64,000 bases of DNA from Clostridium sp. UBA701 (GTDB taxonomy: Bacteria > Bacillota > Clostridia > Clostridiales > Clostridiaceae), in assembly GCA_002298125.1 (NCBI GenBank), contig DBMJ01000015.1:215862-279861 (forward strand). The letters run 5' to 3'. A program made the position numbers and the translations under genes. Numbering within the stretch: position 1 is the first letter of the stretch; every line of letters starts with the position of its first letter. Below are positions 26,330 through 35,437 of this stretch, in pieces. Under the pieces are notes generated by a model that ran no database searches, was not told the DNA's origin, and saw only the letters and a list, made by a program, of their open reading frames with translations.

Positions 26330-26971
26330 TTAATCTTCTTTTTTGTTCTCTTCCTCTTTTTTGTGCCCTTCCATAAGGTTTTCTAACTGATCCAAAAGCT
26401 GTGTATTACCAATAGAACCTAGTACAGATTTGAGATTCTCAGTTATTTGATTCAAGCTAAGTGGTGCACTACCTGTTGCATCACTGTTAGAGGTTTCTTC
26501 ATCATCTGGGCTCTTCTCAAACTGAGTTCTTATGCTTCTTAGTGCACTCATTAATTCATCATTTCCTACTAAACCCTGAAGCCTTTTTAATAATTCAGCT
26601 CCTGCTCCATTTCCACCTTTCATTAGGTTACCTAGTTGGTTCCCTGTCATATTACTTATGCCAAGGGAAGAGATTAAGCTATTAAGTTTATTCATATCTA
26701 GATTTAAATTTAAATTACTTAGTAATGAAGCTATTTGGCCAATGTTCATATTTCCTAGAAGCTGTTGAAGTCCTCCCATAGGAGATCCGTTGCCAGATGC
26801 TCCTCCAAGGAGTCCTCCAGTTGGAGCTTGAGCACCTGGGAATACCCCACCCGGTGAACCTCCTCCTGAAAATGAGCCACCTGGAAAGCCTCCAAAACCA
26901 CCTGGAAAGCCTCCTGGAAAGCCTCCTGGTGGGAAAGCTCCATTTGGATAATCTTTATGACGTTTTGACAA
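26330..26971 (-). CDS. Gly/Pro/Phe-rich protein with helical C-terminal half, coat-like
   Basis: A protein of about 213 residues, not recognised. Residues 10-60 are built of PGGF repeats. The middle is Asn/Leu-rich (NMNIGQIASLLSNLNLNL) and predicted helical, and the end is highly charged (EGHKKEEENKKED). Low-complexity Gly-rich proteins of this kind are common in spore coats and exosporia, by analogy only. I prefer TTG at 26971, preceded at good distance by AGGGGTGA. The GTG at 26980 lies inside that site. Confidence 0.65.
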   Translation of the reverse strand: MSKRHKDYPNGAFPPGGFPGGFPGGFGGFPGGSFSGGGSPGGVFPGAQAPTGGLLGGASGNGSPMGGLQQLLGNMNIGQIASLLSNLNLNLDMNKLNSLISSLGISNMTGNQLGNLMKGGNGAGAELLKRLQGLVGNDELMSALRSIRTQFEKSPDDEETSNSDATGSAPLSLNQITENLKSVLGSIGNTQLLDQLENLMEGHKKEEENKKED

Positions 26972-26993
26972 TGGAATCACCCCTTTACAGGAA

Positions 26994-27013
26994 GGAGAGC
27001 TTAAAAGCTCTCC
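26994..27013 (-). terminator. Short inverted repeat between two minus-strand genes
   Basis: GGAGAGCTT and AAGCTCTCC form a stem with a 2-base centre just downstream of the 27024 gene. There is no T run, so it may not terminate well. Confidence 0.35.
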
Positions 27014-27023
27014 CCATTCTTAT

Positions 27024-27377
27024 TTAGCAGAAGCAGCACAGCTTGAAGATGATAAATATCAGGGCAAGAATTAAAATGATTATCAAAGCTCCAAGACTAA
27101 CTCCGAATACCAACAACAGCGCAAATAAGAATATTAAAAGTAATATCCACCCACAATCATTGAATTTAAAAGCTGAGGGTGAACAGCCAACTTTAGAACC
27201 ACAGCACTCACCATAGTTCGGTGCATAAGCATAAGGACTTACTGCAAATGGGCCTGGTGCATAAGGTCCAGTAGCATAAGGACTTACTGCATAGGGATTT
27301 GTATTATAATCATATGGGCTTACAATAACACCTACCGGTCTAGGCATTTGATTGCAACAACAACATTTTCTTGACAT
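27024..27377 (-). CDS. Cys- and Tyr-rich small membrane protein with repeats
   Basis: A 117-residue protein, not recognised. CCCC at residues 5-8 opens it. Residues 20-60 have degenerate PYA repeats (NPYAVSPYATGPYAPGPFAV). Two membrane segments follow (about 75-112), and the end is KLCCFC. Clustered cysteines at both ends suggest disulfide cross-linking or metal binding, which would suit a spore surface protein; this is inference. ATG 27377 follows AGGGGGAG; a longer frame from 27413 has no such site. Confidence 0.68.
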   Translation of the reverse strand: MSRKCCCCNQMPRPVGVIVSPYDYNTNPYAVSPYATGPYAPGPFAVSPYAYAPNYGECCGSKVGCSPSAFKFNDCGWILLLIFLFALLLVFGVSLGALIIILILALIFIIFKLCCFC

Positions 27378-27501
27378 TTTAATTCTCCCCCTTTCATGGG
27401 CAATACAATTCATTAATCTATCCTCTATAATCTCACTTTTTTCTTCTCTTTTGTTTTTCTAGTATATACTATTCTTCCTTCACACTTTTGACACTGAGCA
27501 T

Positions 27502-27536
27502 AAAAAAAATCCCCCAATTTCTTGAGAGATTTTTTA
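27502..27536 (-). terminator. Terminator overlapping the end of the CPBP protease gene
   Basis: AAAAAATC and GATTTTTT can pair across a 16-base loop just after the stop codon, giving a T-rich 3' side. Confidence 0.5.
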
Positions 27537-28262
27537 TTTTGATAAAAATTTTTCTGCGAAGAGTGAGAAAAAACTTATGGAATTAAATACAAAATGATTA
27601 AAGACAGCATACCAATAACCTTTTTTATGAATTAAGTATGAATTAATAAAAGCAACTGTAAGCAATATTGGAGTAGCTAACAAATTAAAATGAGTAAGTG
27701 CAAAGAAAATGCTGCTTAATAGAGCTGATAGTATCACTCCTATCCTAGGTGTAAATATTTCTTCAAACAGAAAATATCTAAATACGAACTCCTCCACCAC
27801 AGGTGCAAAAATTAATATCATAGGACCAAGTATTAAAAAGTAAATAAAGGAGGCCTTCCTTAACATTTCTACCACTTCTTGCTCTTGACCCTTAATATTG
27901 AAGTTTTGAATAATAATTGCTGAAATAATATTTACAATTATTATTACTGCATATGAGCATACAGAATAAAAAACTGCCTTTCCAAGCTTAAACCCCTTAA
28001 GTGAAAAACCAAATCTGTTATAGTGTACATCTTCCTTAGCCATGTTAAGCATAATAAGCACTACTAGTACAAAGGGTATCAAATTGTAATTTACAAAGAG
28101 AGATGCTATTATATACCCTATAGAAAAGAAAGTTGACTTAACAACCTTATCTCTGTAGCTTGGGGAGTGTTTTACATAATATACCAATGGAATGACATAC
28201 ACGAAAATAAAGACTATTATAAACTTAATTATCTCGTAAAATAAATTAGCTCCTTCTTTCAT
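27534..28262 (-). CDS. CPBP family intramembrane metalloprotease
   Basis: A 242-residue polytopic protein of the Abi/CAAX-protease (Rce1-like) family. Motif 1 is VEEFVFRYFLFE (EExxxR, near 157), motif 2 is FALTHFN (His near 192) and motif 3 is FNHFVFNS (His near 222). All proposed catalytic residues are present. Bacterial members process prenylated-like or peptide substrates or give bacteriocin immunity. The ribosome binding site is weak. Confidence 0.88.
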   Translation of the reverse strand: MKEGANLFYEIIKFIIVFIFVYVIPLVYYVKHSPSYRDKVVKSTFFSIGYIIASLFVNYNLIPFVLVVLIMLNMAKEDVHYNRFGFSLKGFKLGKAVFYSVCSYAVIIIVNIISAIIIQNFNIKGQEQEVVEMLRKASFIYFLILGPMILIFAPVVEEFVFRYFLFEEIFTPRIGVILSALLSSIFFALTHFNLLATPILLTVAFINSYLIHKKGYWYAVFNHFVFNSISFFSLFAEKFLSK

Positions 28263-28314
28263 TTTACTGCACTCAAATATCCCTTTCTTATCTGGTTGAA
28301 CATTTTAAAAATCC

Positions 28315-28347
28315 CCCTGGTAAGAAGCATATACCTTCTCACCAGGG
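28315..28347 (-). terminator. Terminator of the lonA-engB unit
   Basis: CCCTGGTaAGAAG pairs with CTTCTcACCAGGG around a 7-base loop, with one mismatch. Confidence 0.8.
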
Positions 28348-28355
28348 TTTAGTAT

Positions 28356-28943
28356 TTACTTATGGGAATTGTTAAATAATATGCTAAGAAGTTCTTCTCT
28401 ACCACTTCTGGTGGTGGAAGAGTAGTATATAAAAGTCTCTCCTTCTTCCATCTCCAAGGCTTCCTTTATTATTTTTTTGTTCTTTTGTCTATCATTGCTT
28501 CTTAGCTTATCACATTTTGTTGCAACTACTATGACTTCATAACCATAATGCTTTATCCAATTGTACATAAGCTTGTCATCAGATGTAGGCTCATGCCTAC
28601 TGTCAACTAGAAGAACAACCTTAGTAAGTTCCTCCCTATTAGTTAAGTAATCCTCGATATAATGACCCCATTTTTCCTTTTCAGTTTTCGATACCTTAGC
28701 ATAACCATACCCAGGCAGATCCACTAAGTAGAAACTTTCATTTATGAGAAAAAAGTTGATTAACCTTGTTCTTCCGGGAGTATTACTAACCTTAGCAAGC
28801 TTTCTTCTGTTGGTAAGAGAGTTTATTAGTGAAGATTTACCCACATTAGATCTCCCTACAAAAGCCACTTCATAAAGACTGTGTTCAGGATATTGGGCAG
28901 GCCTTACCGCTGAGGTAATAAACTCAGCCTGATTAATTTCCAT
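28356..28943 (-). CDS. engB: Ribosome biogenesis GTPase EngB (YsxC/YihA)
   Basis: A 195-residue GTPase for late 50S subunit assembly. G1 is GRSNVGKSSL (about 31-40), G2 lies around SNTPGRT, G3 is DLPGYG, G4 is TKCD and G5 is near YYSST. It follows lonA as in many Clostridia and bacilli. I chose the ATG at 28943: AGGTGA, formed by the last codons of lonA, lies at good distance. The genes are therefore translationally coupled even though the lonA stop lies just before the start. Confidence 0.93.
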   Translation of the reverse strand: MEINQAEFITSAVRPAQYPEHSLYEVAFVGRSNVGKSSLINSLTNRRKLAKVSNTPGRTRLINFFLINESFYLVDLPGYGYAKVSKTEKEKWGHYIEDYLTNREELTKVVLLVDSRHEPTSDDKLMYNWIKHYGYEVIVVATKCDKLRSNDRQKNKKIIKEALEMEEGETFIYYSSTTRSGREELLSILFNNSHK

Positions 28944-28944
28944 A

Positions 28945-31263
28945 TTAATTATCACCTGCCAATGCAATCTTAATAACTTCGTCTACTTGTTTTACTAGGT
29001 GATATTTAAGTTTATGCTTTAAGCTTTTAGGAATCTTTTCTAAATCCTTTTCATTTTCTTCAGGAATTATTATTACATCTACTCCCGCTCTATAAGCTGC
29101 TAAAGATTTCTCCTTCAAGCCTCCAATTGGAAGTACCCTTCCTGTTAGGGTTACTTCCCCAGTCATGGCTACATTATGTTTTACAGGTCTTGTACTTAGT
29201 GCAGACACCAAAGCTGTTACCATAGTTACTCCAGCAGAGGGGCCATCTTTTGGAACCGCTCCTTCTGGAACATGAATATGGATGTCATTTTCCTTATAAA
29301 ATTCTGGCTTTATATGGTATTTGTCAGCATGAGATCTCACATAGCTATAGCCTGTTTTTGCAGATTCCTTCATTACATCCCCAAGCTGCCCTGTAAGCTC
29401 TAATTTTCCACTGCCCTTCATCACTGTAACCTCAACAGGAAGGGTATCACCACCATAAGCAGTCCAAGCCAAGCCAGTGACTACTCCTACCTGATCAATT
29501 TTTTCAGCTTTTTCATACTTAAAGGGCGCTGCTCCTAGATACTTTTTAAGCATATTTGTGTTTACATTTATCTTTTCTTTTTTTGTTTCAAGCATCTCTG
29601 TAAGAGCCTTTCGAATAACTGCTGCAATTTTTCTCTCTAGACTTCTAACACCAGATTCTCTAGTATAATTATCTATAATTGAGTAAAGTGTTGCATCTGA
29701 TATTGTGATAGCATCATCTTCTATACTGTGCTCCTTAAGCTGCTTTGGAATGAGATGCCGCTTTGCAATATGGAATTTTTCCTCTGATGTATACCCAGAC
29801 AACTCTATTACTTCCATTCTATCTAATAGTGGTCTTGGTATAGTTTCCAAGGAGTTAGCTGTAGTTACAAATAATACCTTGGAAAGGTCAAAATCCAATT
29901 CAAGATAATGATCTCTGAAGGTAGAGTTTTGTTCACTATCTAGCACCTCTAAAAGAGCATCTCCAGGGTTACCTCTAAAATCGCTGCTCATCTTATCTAT
30001 TTCATCTAGTAAGAATAGTGGATTTCTAGTCTTTGCTTGCTTCATTCCATAGATAATTCTTCCTGGTATTGCACCAACATAAGTTTTCCTATGGCCTCTT
30101 ATTTCAGCTTCATCCCGTACTCCTCCCAAAGACATCCTAACAAAATTTCTGTTTAGGGCATGAGCAATAGAGCGAGCCACAGAGGTTTTCCCAACTCCAG
30201 GAGGCCCAACTAGGCATAAAATAGGTCCCTTAATAGACTTGCTTTTAGACTTAACAGCAAGGTATTCAATAATTCTCTGTTTTACATCAGAAAGACCATA
30301 GTGTTCTTTTTCAAGTACCTCTCTAGCCTTTACAATGTCCATATTGTCCTTACTTTCACTGCTCCATGGAAGCTCCAAAATATTATCTAGATATGTTCTT
30401 ATAACGCCTCCTTCAGCAGAAAAGCTGCCAGTATTTTTAAGTCTATCCAATTCATATAAGGCCTTTTCCTTTACCGCCTTAGGCAGTTTTGCCTTTGTAA
30501 TTTTGTTCTTATAGCTTGTTATTTCCTTTTTATCCTCGTCTTCCTCACCTAACTCCTCTTGAATTACCTTTAGCTGCTCCCGAAGATAGTATTCCTTCTG
30601 CACCTTATCTATCTTGCTTTTAACCTTATTTCCAATTTTCTTCTCTAAATTTAATATCTGTATTTCATTGTTTATAAGCTCTAGCAGCAGGGTTAACCTT
30701 TCAGCAGCATCATATAGTTCAAGGAGTTCCTGCTTCTTTTTACCCTTTAATAACAAATATGAGCTCACCACATCTGCTAACCTGCCTGGGTTCTCCAAAT
30801 CCTCTAGAGTTAGTAAAATTTCAATAGGAATATTTCCTGTTAGTTTTATATATTGCTCGAAGGCTTTTTTTACAGAACGTACAAGTGCCTCACATCTTCT
30901 GTCCTGTCCTTCTTCTTCGGGAAGCTCTATAACCTCCGCCATAAAAAAAGGCTCCTTTTGAATATAGGATTTTAATTTTCCTCGAAGTTCTCCTTCAACT
31001 AATACTCGAACAGTATCTCCAGGTAATTTAAGTATTTGTTTTATATCACAAATGGTCCCCACTTCATAAATATCCTCTTCTTCAGGTTCATCAACTCTAC
31101 TGTCCATTTGAGAAACCAAGAATATCTGTTGGTCTTTTAACATAGCTTCTTCAAGAGCTAGAATGGATTTTTCACGTCCAACATCAAAATGAAGTACCAT
31201 GTAAGGGAAAATAGTAATGCCCCTTAGAGGAATAAGTGGAAGACTTCTAGTGTTTTCTGTCAT
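28945..31263 (-). CDS. lon: ATP-dependent protease LonA
   Basis: A 772-residue serine protease with three parts: LAN substrate-binding domain (1-190, opening LPLIPLRGITIFPYM), AAA+ module with GPPGVGKTS Walker A and PLFLLDEIDKM Walker B, and a C-terminal protease domain with catalytic Ser in KDGPSAGVTM and Lys in LKEKSLAA. It degrades damaged and regulatory proteins. It lies downstream of lonB but has its own promoter and terminator between them. GAGGGAG precedes the ATG. Confidence 0.97.
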   Translation of the reverse strand: MTENTRSLPLIPLRGITIFPYMVLHFDVGREKSILALEEAMLKDQQIFLVSQMDSRVDEPEEEDIYEVGTICDIKQILKLPGDTVRVLVEGELRGKLKSYIQKEPFFMAEVIELPEEEGQDRRCEALVRSVKKAFEQYIKLTGNIPIEILLTLEDLENPGRLADVVSSYLLLKGKKKQELLELYDAAERLTLLLELINNEIQILNLEKKIGNKVKSKIDKVQKEYYLREQLKVIQEELGEEDEDKKEITSYKNKITKAKLPKAVKEKALYELDRLKNTGSFSAEGGVIRTYLDNILELPWSSESKDNMDIVKAREVLEKEHYGLSDVKQRIIEYLAVKSKSKSIKGPILCLVGPPGVGKTSVARSIAHALNRNFVRMSLGGVRDEAEIRGHRKTYVGAIPGRIIYGMKQAKTRNPLFLLDEIDKMSSDFRGNPGDALLEVLDSEQNSTFRDHYLELDFDLSKVLFVTTANSLETIPRPLLDRMEVIELSGYTSEEKFHIAKRHLIPKQLKEHSIEDDAITISDATLYSIIDNYTRESGVRSLERKIAAVIRKALTEMLETKKEKINVNTNMLKKYLGAAPFKYEKAEKIDQVGVVTGLAWTAYGGDTLPVEVTVMKGSGKLELTGQLGDVMKESAKTGYSYVRSHADKYHIKPEFYKENDIHIHVPEGAVPKDGPSAGVTMVTALVSALSTRPVKHNVAMTGEVTLTGRVLPIGGLKEKSLAAYRAGVDVIIIPEENEKDLEKIPKSLKHKLKYHLVKQVDEVIKIALAGDN

Positions 31264-31370
31264 ATTTCTCCCTCATTTCACATAAGTCTTAAAGCTATAA
31301 ATACAAAAATATACTAACTTAGTTAGGTCTTCTATATATAGTAATATTTTTGTTTCTAATAGCTTAATAT

Positions 31371-31399
31371 ATTATAACCATAAAAAAATCTTTTTTCAA
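31371..31399 (-). promoter_or_regulatory. Sigma-A promoter of lonA
   Basis: On the minus strand TTGAAA (31394-31399) and TATAAT (31371-31376) are 17 bases apart. The transcript would have a leader of about 100 bases. Confidence 0.8.
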
Positions 31400-31413
31400 T
31401 TGAATATATAAGT

Positions 31414-31466
31414 AATTGCCCAATTGCAGTAGAATTTACTTTTTCAATCAAGCAAATTGCACAATT
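31414..31466. promoter_or_regulatory. Two AATTG-NN-CAATT inverted repeats upstream of the lonA promoter
   Basis: Sites at 31414-31425 and 31455-31466 have the same 5-2-5 palindrome, 41 bases centre to centre, about four helix turns. A third, partial TCAATTGA overlaps the -35 box. The layout suggests binding by one unknown regulator. It does not match CIRCE or the CtsR repeat. Confidence 0.45.
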
Positions 31467-31491
31467 GCCTTTTTGCCTTTTACTGAGAAAA

Positions 31492-31523
31492 ATGAGCTTT
31501 TGCATTGTTTTGCAAAAGCTCAT
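31492..31523 (-). terminator. Terminator of lonB
   Basis: ATGAGCTTTTGCA and TGCAAAAGCTCAT form a 13-bp perfect stem with a 6-base loop. Confidence 0.8.
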
Positions 31524-31556
31524 AAGAAATTATTATTATCATAAGTTTTTCTTTTA

Positions 31557-33248
31557 TCAGATATTGCTGCTTTGACAGCCTTCAGCAGACAAAACCTCCA
31601 TATTAGTATTACTCTCAATTTTTATAGCAGCACCTTCATCCTGCCTTATAAGTGCAAGACTAATAACCTCATTAATATTATTTACTGGTATTATGGCTGC
31701 TCTTTTTTCTTCCTTAAAGGCCTCCTCATAATTATCTCTTGGTATTATTATCCTCTTGGCTCCTGCTTTGATAGCTGCTTCAATTTTAGCATTTACTCCT
31801 CCTATGGGCTTTACTCCACCCAATATAGATAATTCTCCTGTCATAGCAACTTCATTGTCTATAGGAGTATTGGTTAGTGCACTATAAATTGCAGTAGCAA
31901 CACTAATGCCAGCAGATGGTCCATCAACTGGAGCTCCACCTGGAAAATTCACATGAATATTATAGTGTGTACAGTCCAAAGAAAAAACCCTTTCTAATAC
32001 AGTTAAGACATTCTCTATGGAACATCTGGCATTGCTTTTTCTCCTTATCCGTCTATTAGCTCCACCTATCTCTTCTTCTTCTACAATGCCTGTCACTCTT
32101 AAGCTTCCTCTTATTAGCTTATTTTTATGAGCAGAAGCTTCTATTTCCATCACTGCACCTAAATTTGCGCCATACACCGCAAGACCATTAACATAACCTA
32201 CCTGAGGCTTTTCATTTATACACTTTTCCATCCTAGGTGAATACTGGCCATTCTCAATAACCCATTGGATATCTGAAGAGGTTATTTCTTTACGGTTCTC
32301 GTTTATAGCTATCCCGCAGGCTAACTGCACGAGATTTACAGCATCCCTTCCATTTGAAGCATACTTTCCCACCAAAGCCGCCGCTTTATCTGCAATTTTT
32401 AACTCTACCTTTTCCACAGCATTTCTAGCAATTATCTCTATTTCATCAGGCAGCAATGCACGAAAGAATACCTCCACACATCTAGACCGCAGAGCAGGAA
32501 CTATCTCTTCAGGACTTCTAGTAGTGGCACCTATCAGTCTAAAATCTGCAGGCAGTCCATTGTCAAAAACCTCCTTTATGTAAAGAGGCATATTGGGATC
32601 CTCAGAGCTATAATAGGAGCTATCTAAAAATACCTTTCTATCCTCTAATACCTTTAAAAGCTTATTCATTTCAGTAGGATGCAGCTCACCTATTTCATCA
32701 ATAAAAAGAACTCCTCCATGAGCTTTAGTCACTGCCCCTGGCTTTGGTTGAGGAATGCCTGCAATTCCAAGCGGCCCAGCCCCCTGATAAATTGGATCAT
32801 GTACTGACCCAATTAATGGGTCTGCTATGCCTCTATCATCAAAGCGAACTGTGGTAGCGTCTATCTCTACAAATTTAGCCTGAGATGTAAAGGGAGAATT
32901 ACTACGTTTTTTAGCGTCTTCAAGCACTAGCCTTGCAGCAGCTGTTTTGCCAATTCCAGGAGGACCATATATTATAACATGCTGAGGGTTAGGACCACAT
33001 AGTGCTGCCTGCAATGCTTTAATCCCTTTTTCCTGCCCTATTATTTCTTGAAAAACACCTGGTCTGCTTTTTTCCGTTAAAGGTTCTGTTAATTTAATAC
33101 TCCTCATCTTTCGTAGATTTTCCATTTCTTTTTTATTCTCTCTGTCTATCACTGTTTTGCTACCCTGTTGCGCTTTTAATGCATTTAGAAAGTACAGACC
33201 CATAACCACAGTGAAAAACAGCTGAATGAGTATTAAGCCATTTGTCAT
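31557..33248 (-). CDS. lonB: ATP-dependent protease LonB (sporulation-type Lon)
   Basis: A 563-residue membrane-associated protease, shorter than LonA and lacking the LAN domain. The N-terminal membrane segment (residues 4-22, LILIQLFFTVVMGLYFL) matches Bacillus LonB, made in the forespore under sigma-F. Walker A is YGPPGIGKTAA, Walker B is GGVLFIDEIGEL, and the protease part has catalytic Ser in VDGPSAGISV and Lys in VNAKIEAA. Its start has only GGAAGTG close by; a strong AAAGGAG lies about 26 bases upstream, beyond a small hairpin. Confidence 0.93.
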   Translation of the reverse strand: MTNGLILIQLFFTVVMGLYFLNALKAQQGSKTVIDRENKKEMENLRKMRSIKLTEPLTEKSRPGVFQEIIGQEKGIKALQAALCGPNPQHVIIYGPPGIGKTAAARLVLEDAKKRSNSPFTSQAKFVEIDATTVRFDDRGIADPLIGSVHDPIYQGAGPLGIAGIPQPKPGAVTKAHGGVLFIDEIGELHPTEMNKLLKVLEDRKVFLDSSYYSSEDPNMPLYIKEVFDNGLPADFRLIGATTRSPEEIVPALRSRCVEVFFRALLPDEIEIIARNAVEKVELKIADKAAALVGKYASNGRDAVNLVQLACGIAINENRKEITSSDIQWVIENGQYSPRMEKCINEKPQVGYVNGLAVYGANLGAVMEIEASAHKNKLIRGSLRVTGIVEEEEIGGANRRIRRKSNARCSIENVLTVLERVFSLDCTHYNIHVNFPGGAPVDGPSAGISVATAIYSALTNTPIDNEVAMTGELSILGGVKPIGGVNAKIEAAIKAGAKRIIIPRDNYEEAFKEEKRAAIIPVNNINEVISLALIRQDEGAAIKIESNTNMEVLSAEGCQSSNI

Positions 33249-33345
33249 AACACTTCCGGTTTTACCGAATTCACACTCCTTTATTTTGGTATTACATGCT
33301 TGCTAGTATGCACATATTCTTCTATATTATTCCTATTTATAAGCA

Positions 33346-33385
33346 AAAATATAAGGTGAAGATAAATATCTTCACCTTATATTTT
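33346..33385 (-). terminator. Terminator of clpX
   Basis: AAAATATAAGGTGAAGAT and its complement ATCTTCACCTTATATTTT form a long stem directly after the clpX stop codon. Confidence 0.88.
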
Positions 33386-33387
33386 TG

Positions 33388-34680
33388 TTATGCAGTTTCT
33401 GGTCCTTTTTTTGTTCTGCCTTTTTTAGATATTTTAAGAACAGGTCTTTTTTCTTCCTCAGTAAAGAGAAGTTGAGGCTTTTTATCTTTTACAGCATTTT
33501 CGTCTACAATAACCTTTACTATCCTTTCATCTGAAGGAATGTCAAACATTATATTCTTCATAGTCTCTTCAATAATAGCGCGAAGACCTCTTGCACCAGT
33601 ATTCCGCTTAATTGCTTCCTCTGCTATTGAATCTAAAGCACTTCTATCAAACTCAAGCTCTACATTATCCATCTCGAAGAGCTTTCTATACTGCTTTACA
33701 AGTGCATTTTTAGGTTCACTTAATATGTTTATAAGTGCTTCCTTATCAAGAGAATCCAAAGTAACTACTATTGGAAGTCTACCAACAAACTCAGGAATGA
33801 GTCCAAATTTAAGTAAATCTCCAGGCATTATTTCCTTTAAAATTGTCCCTATATCCTTCTGAACCTTTGAGATTATATCTGCACCAAAACCAAGGGAACT
33901 TTGCTTGGTACGCTTCTCTATTATCTTTTCTATTCCATCAAAGGCACCACCACATATAAAGAGTATATTTGTTGTATTTATTTGTATAAACTCCTGATGA
34001 GGGTGCTTTCTTCCACCTTGTGGAGGAACAGAAGCTACAGTACCTTCAAGGATTTTAAGCAATGCCTGCTGAACTCCTTCACCTGACACATCTCTTGTAA
34101 TAGATGGATTTTCAGATTTTCTAGCGATCTTATCAATCTCATCAATATATACGATACCCTTCTCAGCTCTTTCTATATCGTAATCTGCATTCTGAATTAA
34201 CTTTAGAAGGATATTTTCAACATCTTCACCTACATATCCTGCTTCAGTTAAAGTAGTAGCATCTGCAATAGCAAAGGGTACATTCAAAAACTTAGCTAGG
34301 GTTTGAGCCATCAAAGTCTTACCTGAACCAGTAGGTCCAAGCATTAAAATATTACTCTTTTGTAATTCTACATCATCCTCACTAACATTAGAGTTAATTC
34401 TCTTATAGTGATTATAAACTGCTACTGCTAAGGATTTTTTTGCATCTTCTTGACCAACTACGTACTGATCAAGATATGCCTTTATGTCTGTAGGCTTTGG
34501 TAGTGCCTCTACATCTACTTGTAAATTCTCTTCAAATTCATCTGTAATTATCTCAGAGCATAGCTCAATACATTCATCACAAATATACACTCCAGGGCCT
34601 GCAATAAGCCTTCTCACCTGATCTTGGTTTTTACCACAGAAAGAACACTTAAGCTGTTTTTTTTCATCATTTTTTGCCAT
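33388..34680 (-). CDS. clpX: ClpX, ATPase subunit of the ClpXP protease
   Basis: A 430-residue AAA+ unfoldase. The N-terminal zinc-binding domain has CSFCGKN and CDECIELC (four Cys). Walker A is GPTGSGKTLMAQ, Walker B is VYIDEIDKIA, and the loop that docks on ClpP is in SLGFGAD (LGF in place of the usual IGF). Sensor 2 is GARGLR. It recognises tagged proteins and feeds ClpP. It lies directly after clpP, in the order tig, clpP, clpX. ATG 34680 follows GAGGTG at good distance. Confidence 0.97.
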   Translation of the reverse strand: MAKNDEKKQLKCSFCGKNQDQVRRLIAGPGVYICDECIELCSEIITDEFEENLQVDVEALPKPTDIKAYLDQYVVGQEDAKKSLAVAVYNHYKRINSNVSEDDVELQKSNILMLGPTGSGKTLMAQTLAKFLNVPFAIADATTLTEAGYVGEDVENILLKLIQNADYDIERAEKGIVYIDEIDKIARKSENPSITRDVSGEGVQQALLKILEGTVASVPPQGGRKHPHQEFIQINTTNILFICGGAFDGIEKIIEKRTKQSSLGFGADIISKVQKDIGTILKEIMPGDLLKFGLIPEFVGRLPIVVTLDSLDKEALINILSEPKNALVKQYRKLFEMDNVELEFDRSALDSIAEEAIKRNTGARGLRAIIEETMKNIMFDIPSDERIVKVIVDENAVKDKKPQLLFTEEEKRPVLKISKKGRTKKGPETA

Positions 34681-34697
34681 TATCACACCTCGCTAGG

Positions 34698-35282
34698 TTA
34701 TTTCTTCTTTGAAATTACCTCATCAATTAAACCATATTCCTTTGCCTCTGCCGCACTCATAAAGAAATCTCTCTCTACATCCTTTTGAATCTTTTCAAGT
34801 GGCTGGCCAGTTCTCTCGCTAAGTATTTTGTTGATATTATCTTTTATTGTAAGTATTCGCTGAGCATGTATAGCGATATCTGTAGCTTGACCTTGAAAGC
34901 CTCCAAGTGGCTGGTGAATCATTATTTCACTGTTTGGTAGTGCAAATCTCTTACCCTTAGCTCCCGCTGTTAACAAGAAGGATCCCATAGATGCAGCCAT
35001 ACCTATGCAGATAGTTGAAACGTCACATTTTATATATTGCATAGTGTCATAGATAGCCATTCCTGAGGTAATGGAACCTCCTGGGCTATTTATATATAGA
35101 TATATGTCCTTGTCAGGATCTTCTCCTTCTAAAAATAACAACTGAGCCACTACAAGACTTGCGGTTACATCGTTTATCTCTTCACTAAGCATTATTATTC
35201 TTTCCTTTAAAAGTCTGGAGTAAATGTCGTAGGATCTTTCACCCCTATTAGTCTGCTCCACAACTACTGGTACTAAACTCAT
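34698..35282 (-). CDS. clpP: ClpP, proteolytic subunit of Clp proteases
   Basis: A 194-residue serine peptidase forming the 14-mer chamber used by ClpX. Catalytic Ser is in GMAASMGSF (about residue 98), His in MIHQPLGG (about 123), and Asp in ERDFFMSAAEA (about 172). YDIYSRLLKERIIML is the typical N-terminus. GGAGGGG precedes the ATG. It has its own promoter behind the tig terminator. Confidence 0.97.
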   Translation of the reverse strand: MSLVPVVVEQTNRGERSYDIYSRLLKERIIMLSEEINDVTASLVVAQLLFLEGEDPDKDIYLYINSPGGSITSGMAIYDTMQYIKCDVSTICIGMAASMGSFLLTAGAKGKRFALPNSEIMIHQPLGGFQGQATDIAIHAQRILTIKDNINKILSERTGQPLEKIQKDVERDFFMSAAEAKEYGLIDEVISKKK

Positions 35283-35318
35283 ATTATCCCCTCCTATTTA
35301 TATGCTGTAGTAATATAT

Positions 35319-35347
35319 TATGTACTACAATTATTATAAAAAGTCAA
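35319..35347 (-). promoter_or_regulatory. Sigma-A promoter of clpP-clpX
   Basis: On the minus strand TTGACT (35342-35347) and TACATA (35319-35324) are 17 bases apart. No CtsR-type or CIRCE operator was visible nearby. Confidence 0.65.
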
Positions 35348-35395
35348 ACCTAAAAAAGCACACAGAATATTTTGTTAATAAAAAATTTTAAAATT

Positions 35396-35425
35396 AATTG
35401 CCAGAAAAACCCTCTTCTGGCAATT
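35396..35425 (-). terminator. Terminator of tig
   Basis: AATTGCCAGAA and TTCTGGCAATT form a stem with an 8-base loop just after the tig stop codon. Confidence 0.85.
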
Positions 35426-35437
35426 ACATCTTTAGTG

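Noticed and set aside
35283..35437. CIRCE or CtsR operator ahead of clpP
   Set aside because: Neither the TTAGCACTC inverted repeat nor the tandem heptad of CtsR is present.
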